Below are positions 8,600 to 17,592 of a DNA stretch of 20,694 nt, in pieces. The notes beneath the pieces are model-generated. The model saw only the letters and a list, made by a program, of their open reading frames with translations. It was not told the DNA's origin and did not search any database. The stretch lies in NCBI GenBank assembly GCA_019648995.1, contig BLXT01008489.1:775561-796254 (forward strand), written 5' to 3'. The translations under genes were made by a program, and so were the position numbers. Position 1 is the stretch's first letter; every line of letters starts with the position of its first letter. This DNA comes from Plakobranchus ocellatus (lineage: Eukaryota; Mollusca; Gastropoda; Plakobranchidae).

Positions 8600-8643
8600 A
8601 GTTCATAAATACATGTATGTCGTGGCCGCAGTATTTATGAACT
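8600..8643. repeat. inverted repeat, 13-bp perfect arms
   Basis: AGTTCATAAATAC (8600-8612) and its exact reverse complement (8631-8643) flank an 18-base loop. The loop's GGCCGCAG resembles GGCTGCAG just before the first arm. Confidence 0.85.
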
Positions 8644-8780
8644 CCAGGCCTATATTCTGACTGTTTGGGTCAATTTGATCAGATCAGACCTTCATGTGAC
8701 AACATGGCATCTGTCCTGGGTGGTTAATCTTGAATATACTTCAATAGTCTTACCAATAATCTGTCCCTCCAGGAAATCGC

Positions 8781-8822
8781 AGCCACTTTTTTTTTTATTT
8801 GTTGTAAAAAAAAAAAGTGGCT
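8781..8822. repeat. inverted repeat, 16-bp perfect arms
   Basis: AGCCAC followed by ten T (8781-8796) pairs exactly with A-run plus GTGGCT (8807-8822). The loop is 10 bases. Confidence 0.88.
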
Positions 8823-8959
8823 TTCTGCATGGTGTATCATTAAACAAGAGCAAAAAAACCATTGCACTGGAAAAAAACCACTGGTATTCATTTTTTCCCC
8901 ATAGTATTGACAAGACAATTGATTTGGCAGTAAAGCTTATGTAAATACATATGTACTTG

Positions 8960-9000
8960 TACTTACAATTTACATATATCAATGTTAAAAATTGTAAGTA
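8960..9000. repeat. inverted repeat, 12-bp perfect arms
   Basis: TACTTACAATTT (8960-8971) and AAATTGTAAGTA (8989-9000) flank a 17-base spacer. Confidence 0.8.
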
Positions 9001-9153
9001 TCTGCCAATTGTTCTTCCTTCTTGACAATTTTATTCATTGTTCAGTGTGTTATTCATAATCATTTTGATCATTGTGGTAGCCTAGTCTTGATTAGTACTT
9101 TTTATTATCCCAGTCATCTAATCTTTTGGCATTGGTAATTATTGCTGGTGTTG

Positions 9154-11831
9154 GCATTCTTAATATGCTCAAAAGTATTAGCGACAAGATTGGGTTCTGA
9201 CTTTGTATCAGCAGAAAAGTCAGACAACGGAGCTTCAAATACAACAACGTGGCACAGATTACAAGGCAATTAATTGTAGTTTCAATATATAGTTAAAAGC
9301 TAGCTTCATACACCGATGCTCGAGAGAGGGCTCCTCAGCCTCGGGGTACAAGTTTTTAATAGGTGTCGTTCTGAAGGCCCCGGGGGCAATGCGAAGGCCC
9401 TGATGATGTATAGGGTCCAGGGCCCTCAGGACATATTTTTTCCCAGAACCATATATGACACTGCCATAGTCCAACTTGGACCGGACTAGGGTGCGGTTAA
9501 GCTTAAGAAGGGTTGCTCTATCCACACCCCAGTCCCTATGGCCCACGACGCGTAGTAAATTTAGAGCTTTCAAGCATTTTTTCTTTCAACACTGAACTTG
9601 GTTGTAAAAAGTCAATTTCGAGTCAAAAACGACTCCTAAAAATTTGGCCTCACCCTTCACTCGGATCAGCTGGCCGTCCAGATGAAGGGCGGGCTCAGTA
9701 TAAATTCTTTATCTGTGGAAATGGACACAGGTGGTCTTCGAGACCGAGAATCTGAAACCGTTCTCGGAGACCCACTTTTGAACATTGTTTATATATAAAT
9801 GAATATTGCGCTCAAGATGCTGCAGGTGTTTCTCCCTCAGCGTAGATGGCAAAATCATCAACAAATAAAGAGGCATTTACATGTTTAGATACAGAATTAA
9901 TGATATAATTTATTTTTAAGTTAAAAAGCATGGAGGACAGAATACTGCCTTGAGGAACACCGTTTTACTGGTGGTAAGAAGAAGAAAACATGTTCTCCGC
10001 TTTAACTTTAAAATGGCGGTCTTTTAGAAAACTTGAAATGAAAATGGGCAACCTGCCCCTAAAATCGAGGTCGAAAAGATCTTTTAAAATTCCATACCTC
10101 CAGGTAGTATCATAAACTTTTTCTAGATCGAAGAAAACCACCAGAACTTGTTTTTTTCTGGCGAAAGCCTTATTGATAAAGGTTTCCAATCCGACCAAGT
10201 GGTCCAATGTGCTATGGTCCTTCCTGAAACCGCACTGTACCTTTGACAGCAGGTTTCTGGACTCAAGCACATGGACCAGACGGTCATTCACCATCCGCTC
10301 GAGGGTCTTACACAAGCAGCTCGTGAGCGCAATAGGCCTATAGTTGGAAGGATCAGAAGGATCCTTCCCGGTTTTTGGAATTGGAACCACCAAAGCCTCC
10401 CTCCAAGATGGGGGGATGTCCCCGGTGGTCCAAAAGTTATTAAAGAGTTTAAGAAGAGTATGCAGGCAGGATTCAGGAAGGTGACTCAGGAACTGATGTT
10501 ACACACCATCATGACCTGCTGCAGACTCGTTAGATTTATTAACTGAATTTTTAAGTTCCTCCATGGTAAAAGGATTATTATATGGTTCATTATTTACAGA
10601 TGAAAAATTAAAATTTTGTTTTTCAGCTCTTGGTTTGGTTTGTTGAAAATTTTTAGAATAATATTTTGAGCTGGAGTTTTTTGAAAAAGTTTCGGCCAGA
10701 TAATCAACATGATCTTTAGGGTCTGAAATGATCTGGCCGTCTTTTTTAAGATGACAAGAACGGGCAACATTTTTGCCTTTAATTTTCTAATTTTTTTTCC
10801 AAACAGTTTTAGAGGAAGCATTTGAATTTAAAGAGGACACATATGTCTTCCAAGACTGTTTCTTGGATGTTTTAATTACAAATTTAGCCTTGGCTTTTTG
10901 TTTTTTAAAATTTATGAAATTTTCAAAAGAAGGTGCTTTAAAATACTTCCTTTGAGCCTTTTTCCTTTCCCGAAGAGCCTGCCTACATTCCTGGGTAAAC
11001 CAGGGCACAAGGATTTTATTTTTCGTCCCTTTATGAATGGGTATAGACGACCTGGCCGCATCGAGCAGCTTTGAAGTAAACTGCTCAATATCGGCCACAG
11101 AGTCGTCTAAAGACAGTTTGCATAGGTCTCCGAAACGGCTCCAATCTGCTTTTTCAAAATTAAAACTAGTATTTACATTGCTACTAAAAATAGACGTAAG
11201 GGTAAAAAATATAGGAAAGTGATCGCTGCCGCACAGATCACTGTGGGCAGCCCAGGAACATTTGGCGGCAATGGACGGTGAAGCCACTGCAAAATCAATC
11301 GCTGAGGTCCAATGATAAGCCGAATGAACAAAAGTTTGCTCTCCAGAATTTAGAATGATTAAATCATTTTCAGCTGTGAACTCTTTGAGCATCCTCCCCC
11401 GCCCATCCCGGCGGGAGTCCCCCCCACCCAGGAGAATGCGCGTTGAAGTCTCCCAGCACGAAAAAAGGCTTCGGAAGCTGCTCAAAGAGTCCAGCCAGAG
11501 AAAGTTTTGAAACTTGGGAATTGGGAGGCAGGTAAAGAGAGCAAACAGTTAGGGTCTTTTCCAGGCTGATTGTGGCGGCTGCAGCATGCAGGCCAGTTTT
11601 CAAATCAATTTCCGAAAAACGGGTTCCGTTTCTGATGAGGAGGGCCGCCTCGCCCCCGGAAGACCCACCCTGCGGAAGAAGCAGAGTGTAACCACGGGGT
11701 GGCACCTGGCCCTCCCCAAGCCTGCATTCCTGCAGGGCCACAACAGCTGACTGCGATCGATTCAGCAAAAGCTTCAGTTCTTCAAAATTGCTCCTAAAAC
11801 CGCGAATGTTCCATTGAACCCTGGCATCCAT
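9154..11831 (-). pseudogene. LINE copy B ORF2: AP-type endonuclease, RT fingers/palm and thumb
   Basis: From ATG 11831 the endonuclease reads VQWNIRGFRSN, VVALQECRL, LYLPPNS and FFVLGDFNAHSPGWGG. An extra G in a G-run near 11420 shifts frame. It resumes with LIILNSGEQTFV, SAIDFAVASP and GSDHFPIFF, so all the endonuclease motifs are recognisable. One frame then carries on with in-frame stops TAG (10789) and TAA (10501) into RT: VVPIPKTGKDPSDPSNYRPI, VQCGFRKDHSTLDHL and VFFDLEKVYDTTWRYGIL. A TAA stop at 9967 follows SSSYHQ, where copy A has Glu. Then come GVPQGSILS and the catalytic LFVDDFAIYAE, a one-base insertion near 9835, and the thumb (LRVVGHRDWGVDRATLLKL, LRIAPGAFRTTPIK). It stops at 9154, before RNase H. 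Confidence 0.9.
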
Positions 11832-11851
11832 TACCACAGACTATTTATTGC

Positions 11852-11882
11852 TTGGCAGGCCACCCTTTGGCTGTCCTGCCAA
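11852..11882 (-). promoter_or_regulatory. hairpin in the ORF1-ORF2 spacer of copy B
   Basis: TTGGCAGG and CCTGCCAA (8-bp perfect arms, 15-base loop) lie between the ORF1 stop (11931) and the first ORF2 ATG (11831), about 20 nt before that ATG on the transcript. It could influence reinitiation at ORF2; this role is only a suggestion. Confidence 0.35.
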
Positions 11883-11930
11883 ACCTTTTATCTTTTTAGT
11901 AGGCTTCACCCCCCTCCGTCATATATGGAC

Positions 11931-13212
11931 TTAGGGGGTGAAGGGGTAGGGAGGCGAGATGGAAGGCGGAGGACCTTGGGGTTTCTCCGCCAGGGGCGGG
12001 GTATGGGATTTGGAAGGGGATTGGGGTTTGGAGGTGGAGGGAGGGCACTCCATAGGGGAGGAGGAGGCCCTCAGGGAGCTAGGGGTGGAGGAATCCCCCC
12101 AGATTGAGGATATAGTATCCTCAGCATCCATCGCCAGAGGCGCAAAACGATTGACTGTTTCCCTAGGGGCCTCCTGTCTTTTTGACTTTTCGGCCCTGCG
12201 CTTGGCTGGTACTTCGGTTTCTGCTGCTCCCTGGGGACTGGGAGCCGGAGAATCCTTCTGGGCTTTTTTCCCCTTGGGCATCATTCGAAGCTGAGATTTG
12301 AAGGCACTAGCAAATGTTTGCGTTGAAATTGTTTTATGGATTTCAACAACAACTGCCTTACGGGCTTGCTGAAATGTATTGTCATTCTCAGCTTTGTGGC
12401 GAAGAATAGTTTGTTCTTCCAAGAACTTCGGACAGGTCTTGCTGCTGGCTGCATGGTCTCCTCTGCAGTTGACACAATGGGGATCAGTCAGAACAGTCAC
12501 GTTCAACATGACCACCCTTGCCACATCTAACACATACAGCAGCAGGTTTCTTACACCTGTCCTTGCCGTAGCCATAGCATTGGCACTTATAACAGTGCAT
12601 CGGGAGCAGGATGTACGGTCTGACATCAAGAGTCAGGTACCCCGCATGTATTCTACTTGGCGGCTTCGGGCTGTCAAAGGTTAGGGCGACAGTGTCAGTC
12701 TGAATTTTGTCCTCACCCCGATGCATCGTGATGCGCTGAGCATGAGTGATGCCACTCAGCTCCTCCTCCGAGCAACACCGTAGATCACAACTGCGAATCA
12801 CTATCTTGGAACTGTTCAGGCTTTTGTGAGGACTGACAGTCACAGGGATGTCTAGGAATGTCGTAATTGCTCCCAGCTTCTTTGGCTGTTCATTCGCCTT
12901 TAACTCGAACATAAGATCACCACTACCAAGTTTGGTGACCTCGATGGTCTCGTCGGCAAGAATCGACTTCAACTCCCTATGGATCTTAAAAGGTGACCTG
13001 TCGGCCACCTTCGCAGATCCTTTCGAGCTGATCACCATAAACTTTTTGAATAGTGACCAGCCCGCAAAGGGAGACATGTTCATCAAAGAAGGAAGGTCCT
13101 CCACCTTCCTTTTGCTGGCAACAGAGGCAGCCCCACGAGCTGCCTCTCTGCAAGGCTCCTTTGCCACGTCGGGTTGTGGGGAGGGGTCAGAGGGTGTTTT
13201 TTTTTGAGTCAT
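11931..13212 (-). pseudogene. LINE copy B ORF1: gag-like nucleic-acid-binding protein with three CCHC zinc knuckles, frameshifted
   Basis: The frame begins with a good ATG at 13212 (MTQKKTPSDPSPQP). It has a Pro/Ser/Lys-rich N-terminus, then a folded middle with WSLFKKFMVISSKG and VTKLGSGDLMFELKANEQPK, resembling the RNA-binding domain upstream of the knuckles in I and Jockey ORF1s. Knuckle 1, CYKCQCYGYGKDRC, has Tyr where His is expected. Knuckle 2, CVRCGKGGHVERDC, is intact. A four-base CTGA duplication (12484-12491) then gives stop TGA. Reading resumes in another frame with knuckle 3, CVNCRGDHAASSKTC, and a Lys/Pro/Ser-rich tail ending at 11931. ORF1 proteins coat the retrotransposon RNA and escort it to the nucleus. 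Roughly 425 residues if unbroken. Confidence 0.88.
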
Positions 13213-13747
13213 GAGGAGGGTTTCAGGATTCAGCTCCAGGGCTCCCCGCCCGCCACGGAGCCCAACCAGGGGGACACCTTGCGCAGCACTCTAGCGCTGT
13301 GTCAGGGCTACCCTGGAGCTATACTCCCAGCAGAGGGTGTGGGGCCTCTACTGGGATTGACCCAAGCCCTATTCAGAGAAAAATGACCAGACAATTGGGC
13401 AGCGTGGGTCAGGGCCGTCACCACCTCAACCTCCAGGATCCACCCCTCCCCCCATACGGGTCGCATCTCACGGCAAACAAGGCGCCCACACTGTGGGGGT
13501 GGGCCTCTCACTTATTCCCAGCACCGGAGGGCTATGATGGATAGAAGTAGAGGATAGTATGAGGAGAAATGGACGGGACGACAGCGCAGGAAAGGAAGTG
13601 GGGATAGAAGACAAAAGCAAGGTGGAGAAAGAGATGCCACCTTGTCCTGAATGAGAGGCAGTCCATAGGCGACAACCTGCCCTGGTCACCTCTTACGACC
13701 CGCGGCAGCCACAGTGGAGCCAATTCTTCCCCAAGCCCCACACGGGG
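13213..13747 (-). other. LINE copy B 5' UTR
   Basis: About 535 bases between the element's 5' end (minus strand CCCCGTGTGGGGCTTGGGG) and the ORF1 ATG at 13212. Near its start it contains GGGTCGTAAGAGGTGACCAG, similar to the GTCGTAAGAGGCGACT motif I know from 5' regions of several invertebrate LINEs (from memory). It is GC-rich and likely holds the internal promoter. Short open frames here have no recognisable domain. Confidence 0.6.
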
Positions 13748-14187
13748 GATTTTCTAGGGTTGAATCTTCCATAGGAACAAATACTTCAAAGGTCACGGTA
13801 ATTTGGAGTAACTAGAATTACCCATCAAATGTTTCACAACACACATAATATTTTGAATTTCTCTTCAAGGCTTATGCATCTGAACAAAGCCAATGTCAAT
13901 AGCAATTTGTAGATGCTCTCCTTCAAAAAAGTCAATGAAATATCCCTGAACTATGCACAAACAAGATTTTCTAGGGTTGAATCTTCCATAAGATCAAATG
14001 CTTCAAAGATCACAGTAATTTGGAATAAATAGAATTACCCATCAAATGTTTCACAACATATTTTGAATTTCTCTTCAAGGCTTATGCATCTGAAGGAAGC
14101 CAATGTCAATAGCAATTTGTAGACTCTCCCCTTCAAAAAGTCAATGAAATATCCCTGAACTATGGACAAACAAGATTTTCTTGAATT
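13748..14187. repeat. two-unit tandem repeat (217 and 209 bp) with start of a third unit
   Basis: Units 13748-13964 and 13965-14173 both begin GATTTTCTAGGGTTGAATCT and end ACAAACAA. By eye more than nine in ten positions match, apart from small indels such as the extra ACACATA in unit 1. A third start, GATTTTCTTGAATT, follows at 14174. The left edge coincides with the 5' end of LINE copy B. No coding potential seen. Confidence 0.88.
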
Positions 14188-15186
14188 CAACACAAGTCTT
14201 GTTTGCTACCACATCAAAGTTACATAAACCATGATACAACATAGACATTTTTTTTTTCAAAAGATGTTAAAAAAAGGTGAAGTGTTGGAGACAAGCCTAG
14301 CTACACTGACTTCCTATTGCAATTGCTGAGCATAAAGTTATCACCTACTCGCACATAAACATATGATATATATAACAATAATGAGAAATGTGCCCATGAT
14401 CCACCAAACGGAGAAGGAAATAATGGATCACCTGGTACTTCATTGATTACAACTAGGAATGCCCAAAGAACTACAAAATTTGAGAATGGACAATGGACTA
14501 CCTAAGGTAAAAAATTCTATGCCCTCAAGCTCAGCACTAAAAAACATACGACCCATCTCTTAAGTAAGTTGCCTTTGAGCCATGTGGATGACTTGAGACC
14601 TAGAATAGATTTAGAGTGCAACTTAACCAGGAAAGAAACCTATGGGATTGATTCTGATAATAAGGAATGAAATGAATCAGACAGGCCACAGAATAAAAAA
14701 AATCACAAGCAGATCTAGATCTAGAGACTAGCTCAGTTTCTGAGATTTAGATCTTTGTTTGGTGAGTGCAACTTCCTTGCAATGTAAATCTAGCAGCCTT
14801 TAAGTTTTTTGACATTCAATATATCAGTTGCTCTTTAACAAAAAATCATTAAAAAAATTTTCCAGAAATTTCTATTGAAACTAAAAATTAATTTAAAGCT
14901 TCCCGCACGTTGCAGGAAAAACGTGACTGTTGATTAAAAAATGTAATAGTTGCTCATTTATATTTCGTGGTTCCTAAACACCACCGTTAAACTTTAAAAA
15001 GTTTGTTAAATGTGTACAGTAAGTGCAACAAGTTGCTTGTATGCAGTGCTGAGTCAAAGCAGCTAGCATTTGATCCTTAATCTTTGAGCCCATGCCAAGT
15101 GTAATTTTTTTTCCTCTGGTAGTGTCAAAAATGGCAGTTCTGTCATCTCAAAGTGCTAATAAGGGAAATATGCCAGAATAATTCAC
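14188..15186 (-). other. PSMB1 last intron, 5' part
   Basis: AT-rich intron between the tandem repeat and the donor at 15186. It contains an old LINE scrap (14517-14589) and a plus-strand stretch (about 14391-14515) that may be a degenerate end of another LINE ORF. Otherwise I see nothing. Confidence 0.6.
14517..14589 (-). mobile_element. old fragment of the I-like LINE RNase H region
   Basis: The plus strand CCTCAAGCTCAGCACTAAAA and AAGTAAGTTGCCTTTGAGC align with copy C at about 16677-16745 (CCTCTAGCTCAGCACTGAAA, AGGTAAGTTGCCTTTGAGC). This is the segment coding for SAELEGI and its upstream residues. About 73 bases are recognisable, more diverged than A is from C, in the same orientation as the other copies. 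Confidence 0.65.
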
Positions 15187-15293
15187 CTGGTTATCAAGAA
15201 GTGGCTGAAGCATGGCTGATGCTGATCCTTTGGCACGGAAAACTTCTCGCTCATAAGATCCTACAGGGTCAAAACTGTATACACAGCCCTTTC
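15187..15293 (-). CDS. PSMB1: PSMB1 internal exon (FDPVGSYER region)
   Basis: This 107-nt exon supplies two bases of a split glycine codon and 35 residues, [18 protein letters not shown] followed by [17 protein letters not shown]. It is nearly identical to the human segment around [13 protein letters not shown] and [14 protein letters not shown], the most conserved stretch of this subunit. The acceptor lies in a T-rich tract ending in CAG just above 15293. Donor GTGAAT follows CAG at 15187. It ends in phase 0, matching the start of the last exon 7.2 kb downstream. Confidence 0.96.
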
Positions 15294-15820
15294 CTGTTTA
15301 AAAAAAAAAATCTGCATTATAATAGTGGCAAGGATTTTTTCATCTCAAATTTTATAGCAGTGGTATATCACAGTCATACACACCTTGTCTGACTTAATTC
15401 AAAACTAGAAGATTTTGTTCCCTGACAAATTAAAATTCAACAAAGAGAAGAAAAAAAAATAAAATCACACACTCATAAAACTCCCAAACTAATTACCAGC
15501 TGTTTGCATCTATTTAGATGTTTATCCATCAAAACCATTCGCTAAATTTGTAGTAGGTAAGGAGAAGATAATAAGAAACACTGAAAATTTATGTTCATAT
15601 TAAGTGGTAATGTTTTAGACTTTTTTTAAGTTCCGCAGTAAAATGCAGTAATTTCAATAAACAAAGTAGAGGTCTAAATCAATTATAAAGGATACAGAAA
15701 AATTATAATTCTTGAGAGAAGGGCAAAGTAACACTCAATTGAAATAAATCAAATTGCAATGCGATTGTTCAGGTGAATGTTTAGGGTTGTTGTGCTGTAT
15801 TTTGGTGTTCTAGGGTATTC
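15294..15820 (-). other. PSMB1 intron, part
   Basis: AT-rich intron between the acceptor of exon 15187-15293 and LINE copy C. No feature recognised. Confidence 0.6.
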
Positions 15821-17146
15821 TGATTGATTGATTATTGGTATACCCAGTCCACCATTAAGCTGTGATCTCAGGGTTTCTGTTCACTCAGTCTCTCTCGTAG
15901 GCTTCCGACAGATGCTCAAGCAAATTAAGACAAAGATAGAGAACCATTAAAAATCCTTCAGAGTATATGAAAAAAAATTTTAAAAGAGATCTGTACAAAG
16001 CCTCAGATATTTCCATACACACCTAGATCCTTTAAGTAACCCACTATGCCAGAGGGATTGACCTCTCGGAAAAGTCTGTACAGGTCAGTTACACCGAAGT
16101 ATTTCCTCCTGGTGTCTTGAAAGTCTGGGTATTCAATTAAAATATGCCGGACAGTGTAAAGGCTGTCGCAGGCATAACAAAAAGGTTGTTCTTTTTTTAA
16201 AAAGGTAGCTCTGGGTAAGCCACGTGTGGCCCACCCGAAGCCTACACATTGTCCTCTCCCATTTTCTACTGGCTCCTTCGCCTCTCCTGTGGAGGTCTTC
16301 CCCCAAGTTGGGGAGCACTTCGTGGAGCTTGTTTGCCCCCTCAGCATCCCAATTTTTTTGCCAGACGGAGTGGATGTAAGCATTTATTTTGGACCAGCGA
16401 ATGAGTCTTCCCGAGCAAGATGCTCTATTTAGGGCCGCTTTTGCGAGTTTGTCAACATTCTCATTCCCCTGGATGCCTACATGAGCAGGAATCCAGACAA
16501 AAGAGATGTGAACAGAGGGTGGAAATTTTCAGATTAAATTGTACAGGGCCCTGATATGTATTACTTTGAAATTTTTGCTTTGGATAGCCTGTAAAGCTGA
16601 CAGGCTGTCACTGTAGATAACACAAAGTTTTTGTGATATTTAGTGAGTTTTTTAATTTCTGTGAGCACGGGGGCTATTCCCTCTAGCTCAGCACTGAAAA
16701 CAGATGCCCCGTCTCTCAGGTAAGTTGCCTTTGAGCGGTCTGGGTGTTTCGTGAAATAGGCTGCGGCCGCAACCATTTCCTCCAGTTTAGAGCCGTCAGT
16801 AAAAACAGCATAATGGTTTGAAAATTTTTCTTTCTTTCTAAAAAATTCTTTTTTATATGCAACTTCACTGGTATTTTCTTTTTTTTGTTTTGTTTGAGAA
16901 ATATTAACGTTAACCGTGTGCTCCTTCCAAGGTGGGGGGCACTGGACATGAAAGTTATCAATAGTATTTAGGTTGATTTTAGCATTCTTAATATGTTCAA
17001 AAGCACTGGCGATAAGATTGGGTTCTGACTTTGTAACAGCAGAAAGTTAGACAATAAAGCTTCAAATACAACATCATGGCATGGATTACGAGGCAATGAT
17101 TTAAATTTTAATACAAAATTAAAAGCTCACTTGATACGCCGATGCT
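15821..17146 (-). mobile_element. I/nimbus-like LINE, copy C (5'-truncated, uninterrupted)
   Basis: The copy runs from a TGAT-repeat tail (15821) through C-terminal segment, RNase H and thumb end to 17146, where similarity to copy A stops within the codons of EPSLEH. It sits in a PSMB1 intron. At 16802-16811 it has the single AAAACAGCAT that is duplicated around the RTE in copy A, so it serves as the empty-site reference. No clear target-site duplication was found. It is closely similar to copy A by eye. Confidence 0.88.
16003..17146 (-). pseudogene. LINE copy C ORF2 remnant: end of RT connection, RNase H, C-terminal segment
   Basis: The upstream part encodes KEFFRKKEKFSNHYAVFTDGSK, which copy A can no longer read because of the RTE. 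Then come MVAAAAYFTKHPDRSK, SVFSAELEGIAPVLTEIKKL and TKYHKN. A frameshift falls at the second catalytic Asp: copy A has VIYSDSLSALQ but here VLSTVTACQLYRL appears. Further shifts separate the C-terminal frame, PFCYACDSLYTVRHILIEYP, which ends at 16003. The last Cys of the Cys/His motif is Tyr (IEYPDF for IECPDF). It is a pseudogene. Confidence 0.85.
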
Positions 17147-17462
17147 TATTTGGTAATATCTTCTTTGTTGAAGAAGTTCTAGAATGTGTGGCTTTTATCA
17201 GATTGTTTTGATTAGCCTATGCACTGAATGACCAGTATTTTCTAGAAGCTGTGAGTGGTGGGTTTATAAGAATGGTTGTGAGATAATTGGAGGGAGCTTG
17301 CAGAGATCGCTGCGAGATAAAATTGCTGATGTTAGAGAGTTTTTAGATCTAAATAGCAATACAAATCCTCGGTGTAAAATGCTACCCAAACAAAAATGCT
17401 GCTGCGGAAAGAGACAAGGAATTGTTACATGTGCAATGCAATAAAACTTTTATGTTACCAAC
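17147..17462 (-). other. PSMB1 intron, part
   Basis: Intron between LINE copy C and the donor of exon 17463-17592. Nothing recognised. Confidence 0.6.
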
Positions 17463-17592
17463 CTTCTTCATCTAAACCAACAACCAAATTGTGGGTGTAA
17501 TAAGGGAAGAACCGTCGGTAGTACAACATGGTTGATAACATGGCTGCTACAGATGGAGTAGGCATTGGTTTATTGTGATCCTTTTCAAATAT
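17463..17592 (-). CDS. PSMB1: PSMB1 internal exon
   Basis: This 130-nt exon encodes 43 residues beginning [19 protein letters not shown] and continuing with [20 protein letters not shown] and LDEE. It aligns with the human stretch containing [20 protein letters not shown]. The RRFFPYY core is a strong PSMB1 signature. Acceptor CAG ends at 17593, and donor GTTGGT follows the final G at 17463. The final G joins GA of the next exon to make the glycine of GKG. The reading frame is open throughout. Confidence 0.95.

Larger units (their letters stand above)
8004..9153 (-). other. PSMB1 last intron, 3' part
   Basis: Intronic AT-rich DNA between the last exon's acceptor and LINE copy B. It holds three hairpin-forming inverted repeats (listed separately) and no other gene. 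The open frames at 8675-8982 on both strands arise from the poly(T)/poly(A) hairpin. Confidence 0.6.
9154..13747 (-). mobile_element. I/nimbus-like LINE, copy B: 5' UTR, ORF1 and ORF2 to the RT thumb; 3' third missing
   Basis: This is the longest copy, 4.6 kb, lying inside the last PSMB1 intron in the gene's sense orientation. From the right it has a GC-richer 5' UTR (13747-13213), a gag-like ORF1 with CCHC knuckles, a 90-base spacer, and ORF2 with endonuclease and RT. Similarity to copies A and C stops abruptly at 9154, so RNase H, C-terminal Cys/His segment, 3' UTR and ATCA tail are absent. Stops and frameshifts occur in both ORFs. Base composition is clearly more GC-rich than the flanks. 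Its 5' end abuts a tandem repeat array at 13748. Confidence 0.9.

Noticed and set aside
8675..8982. Overlapping 89-96-codon frames on both strands
   Set aside because: They owe their length to the poly(T)/poly(A) hairpin at 8781-8822 (runs of Phe and Lys) and have no recognisable domain.
11814..12684. Plus-strand frames of 97-111 codons opposite ORF1
   Set aside because: Gly/Trp/Arg-rich shadows of the Pro/Ser-rich ORF1 tail on the other strand.
13174..13741. Frames of 67-81 codons in the LINE 5' UTR
   Set aside because: They lie in a GC-rich UTR with few stops, overlap each other in several frames, and show no ORF1 or ORF2 motif.
15795..17165. Target-site duplication for LINE copy C (TATTTTGGT on the left, TATTTGGT on the right)
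   Set aside because: The two are not identical and do not sit directly at both ends of the element, so the resemblance is probably chance.
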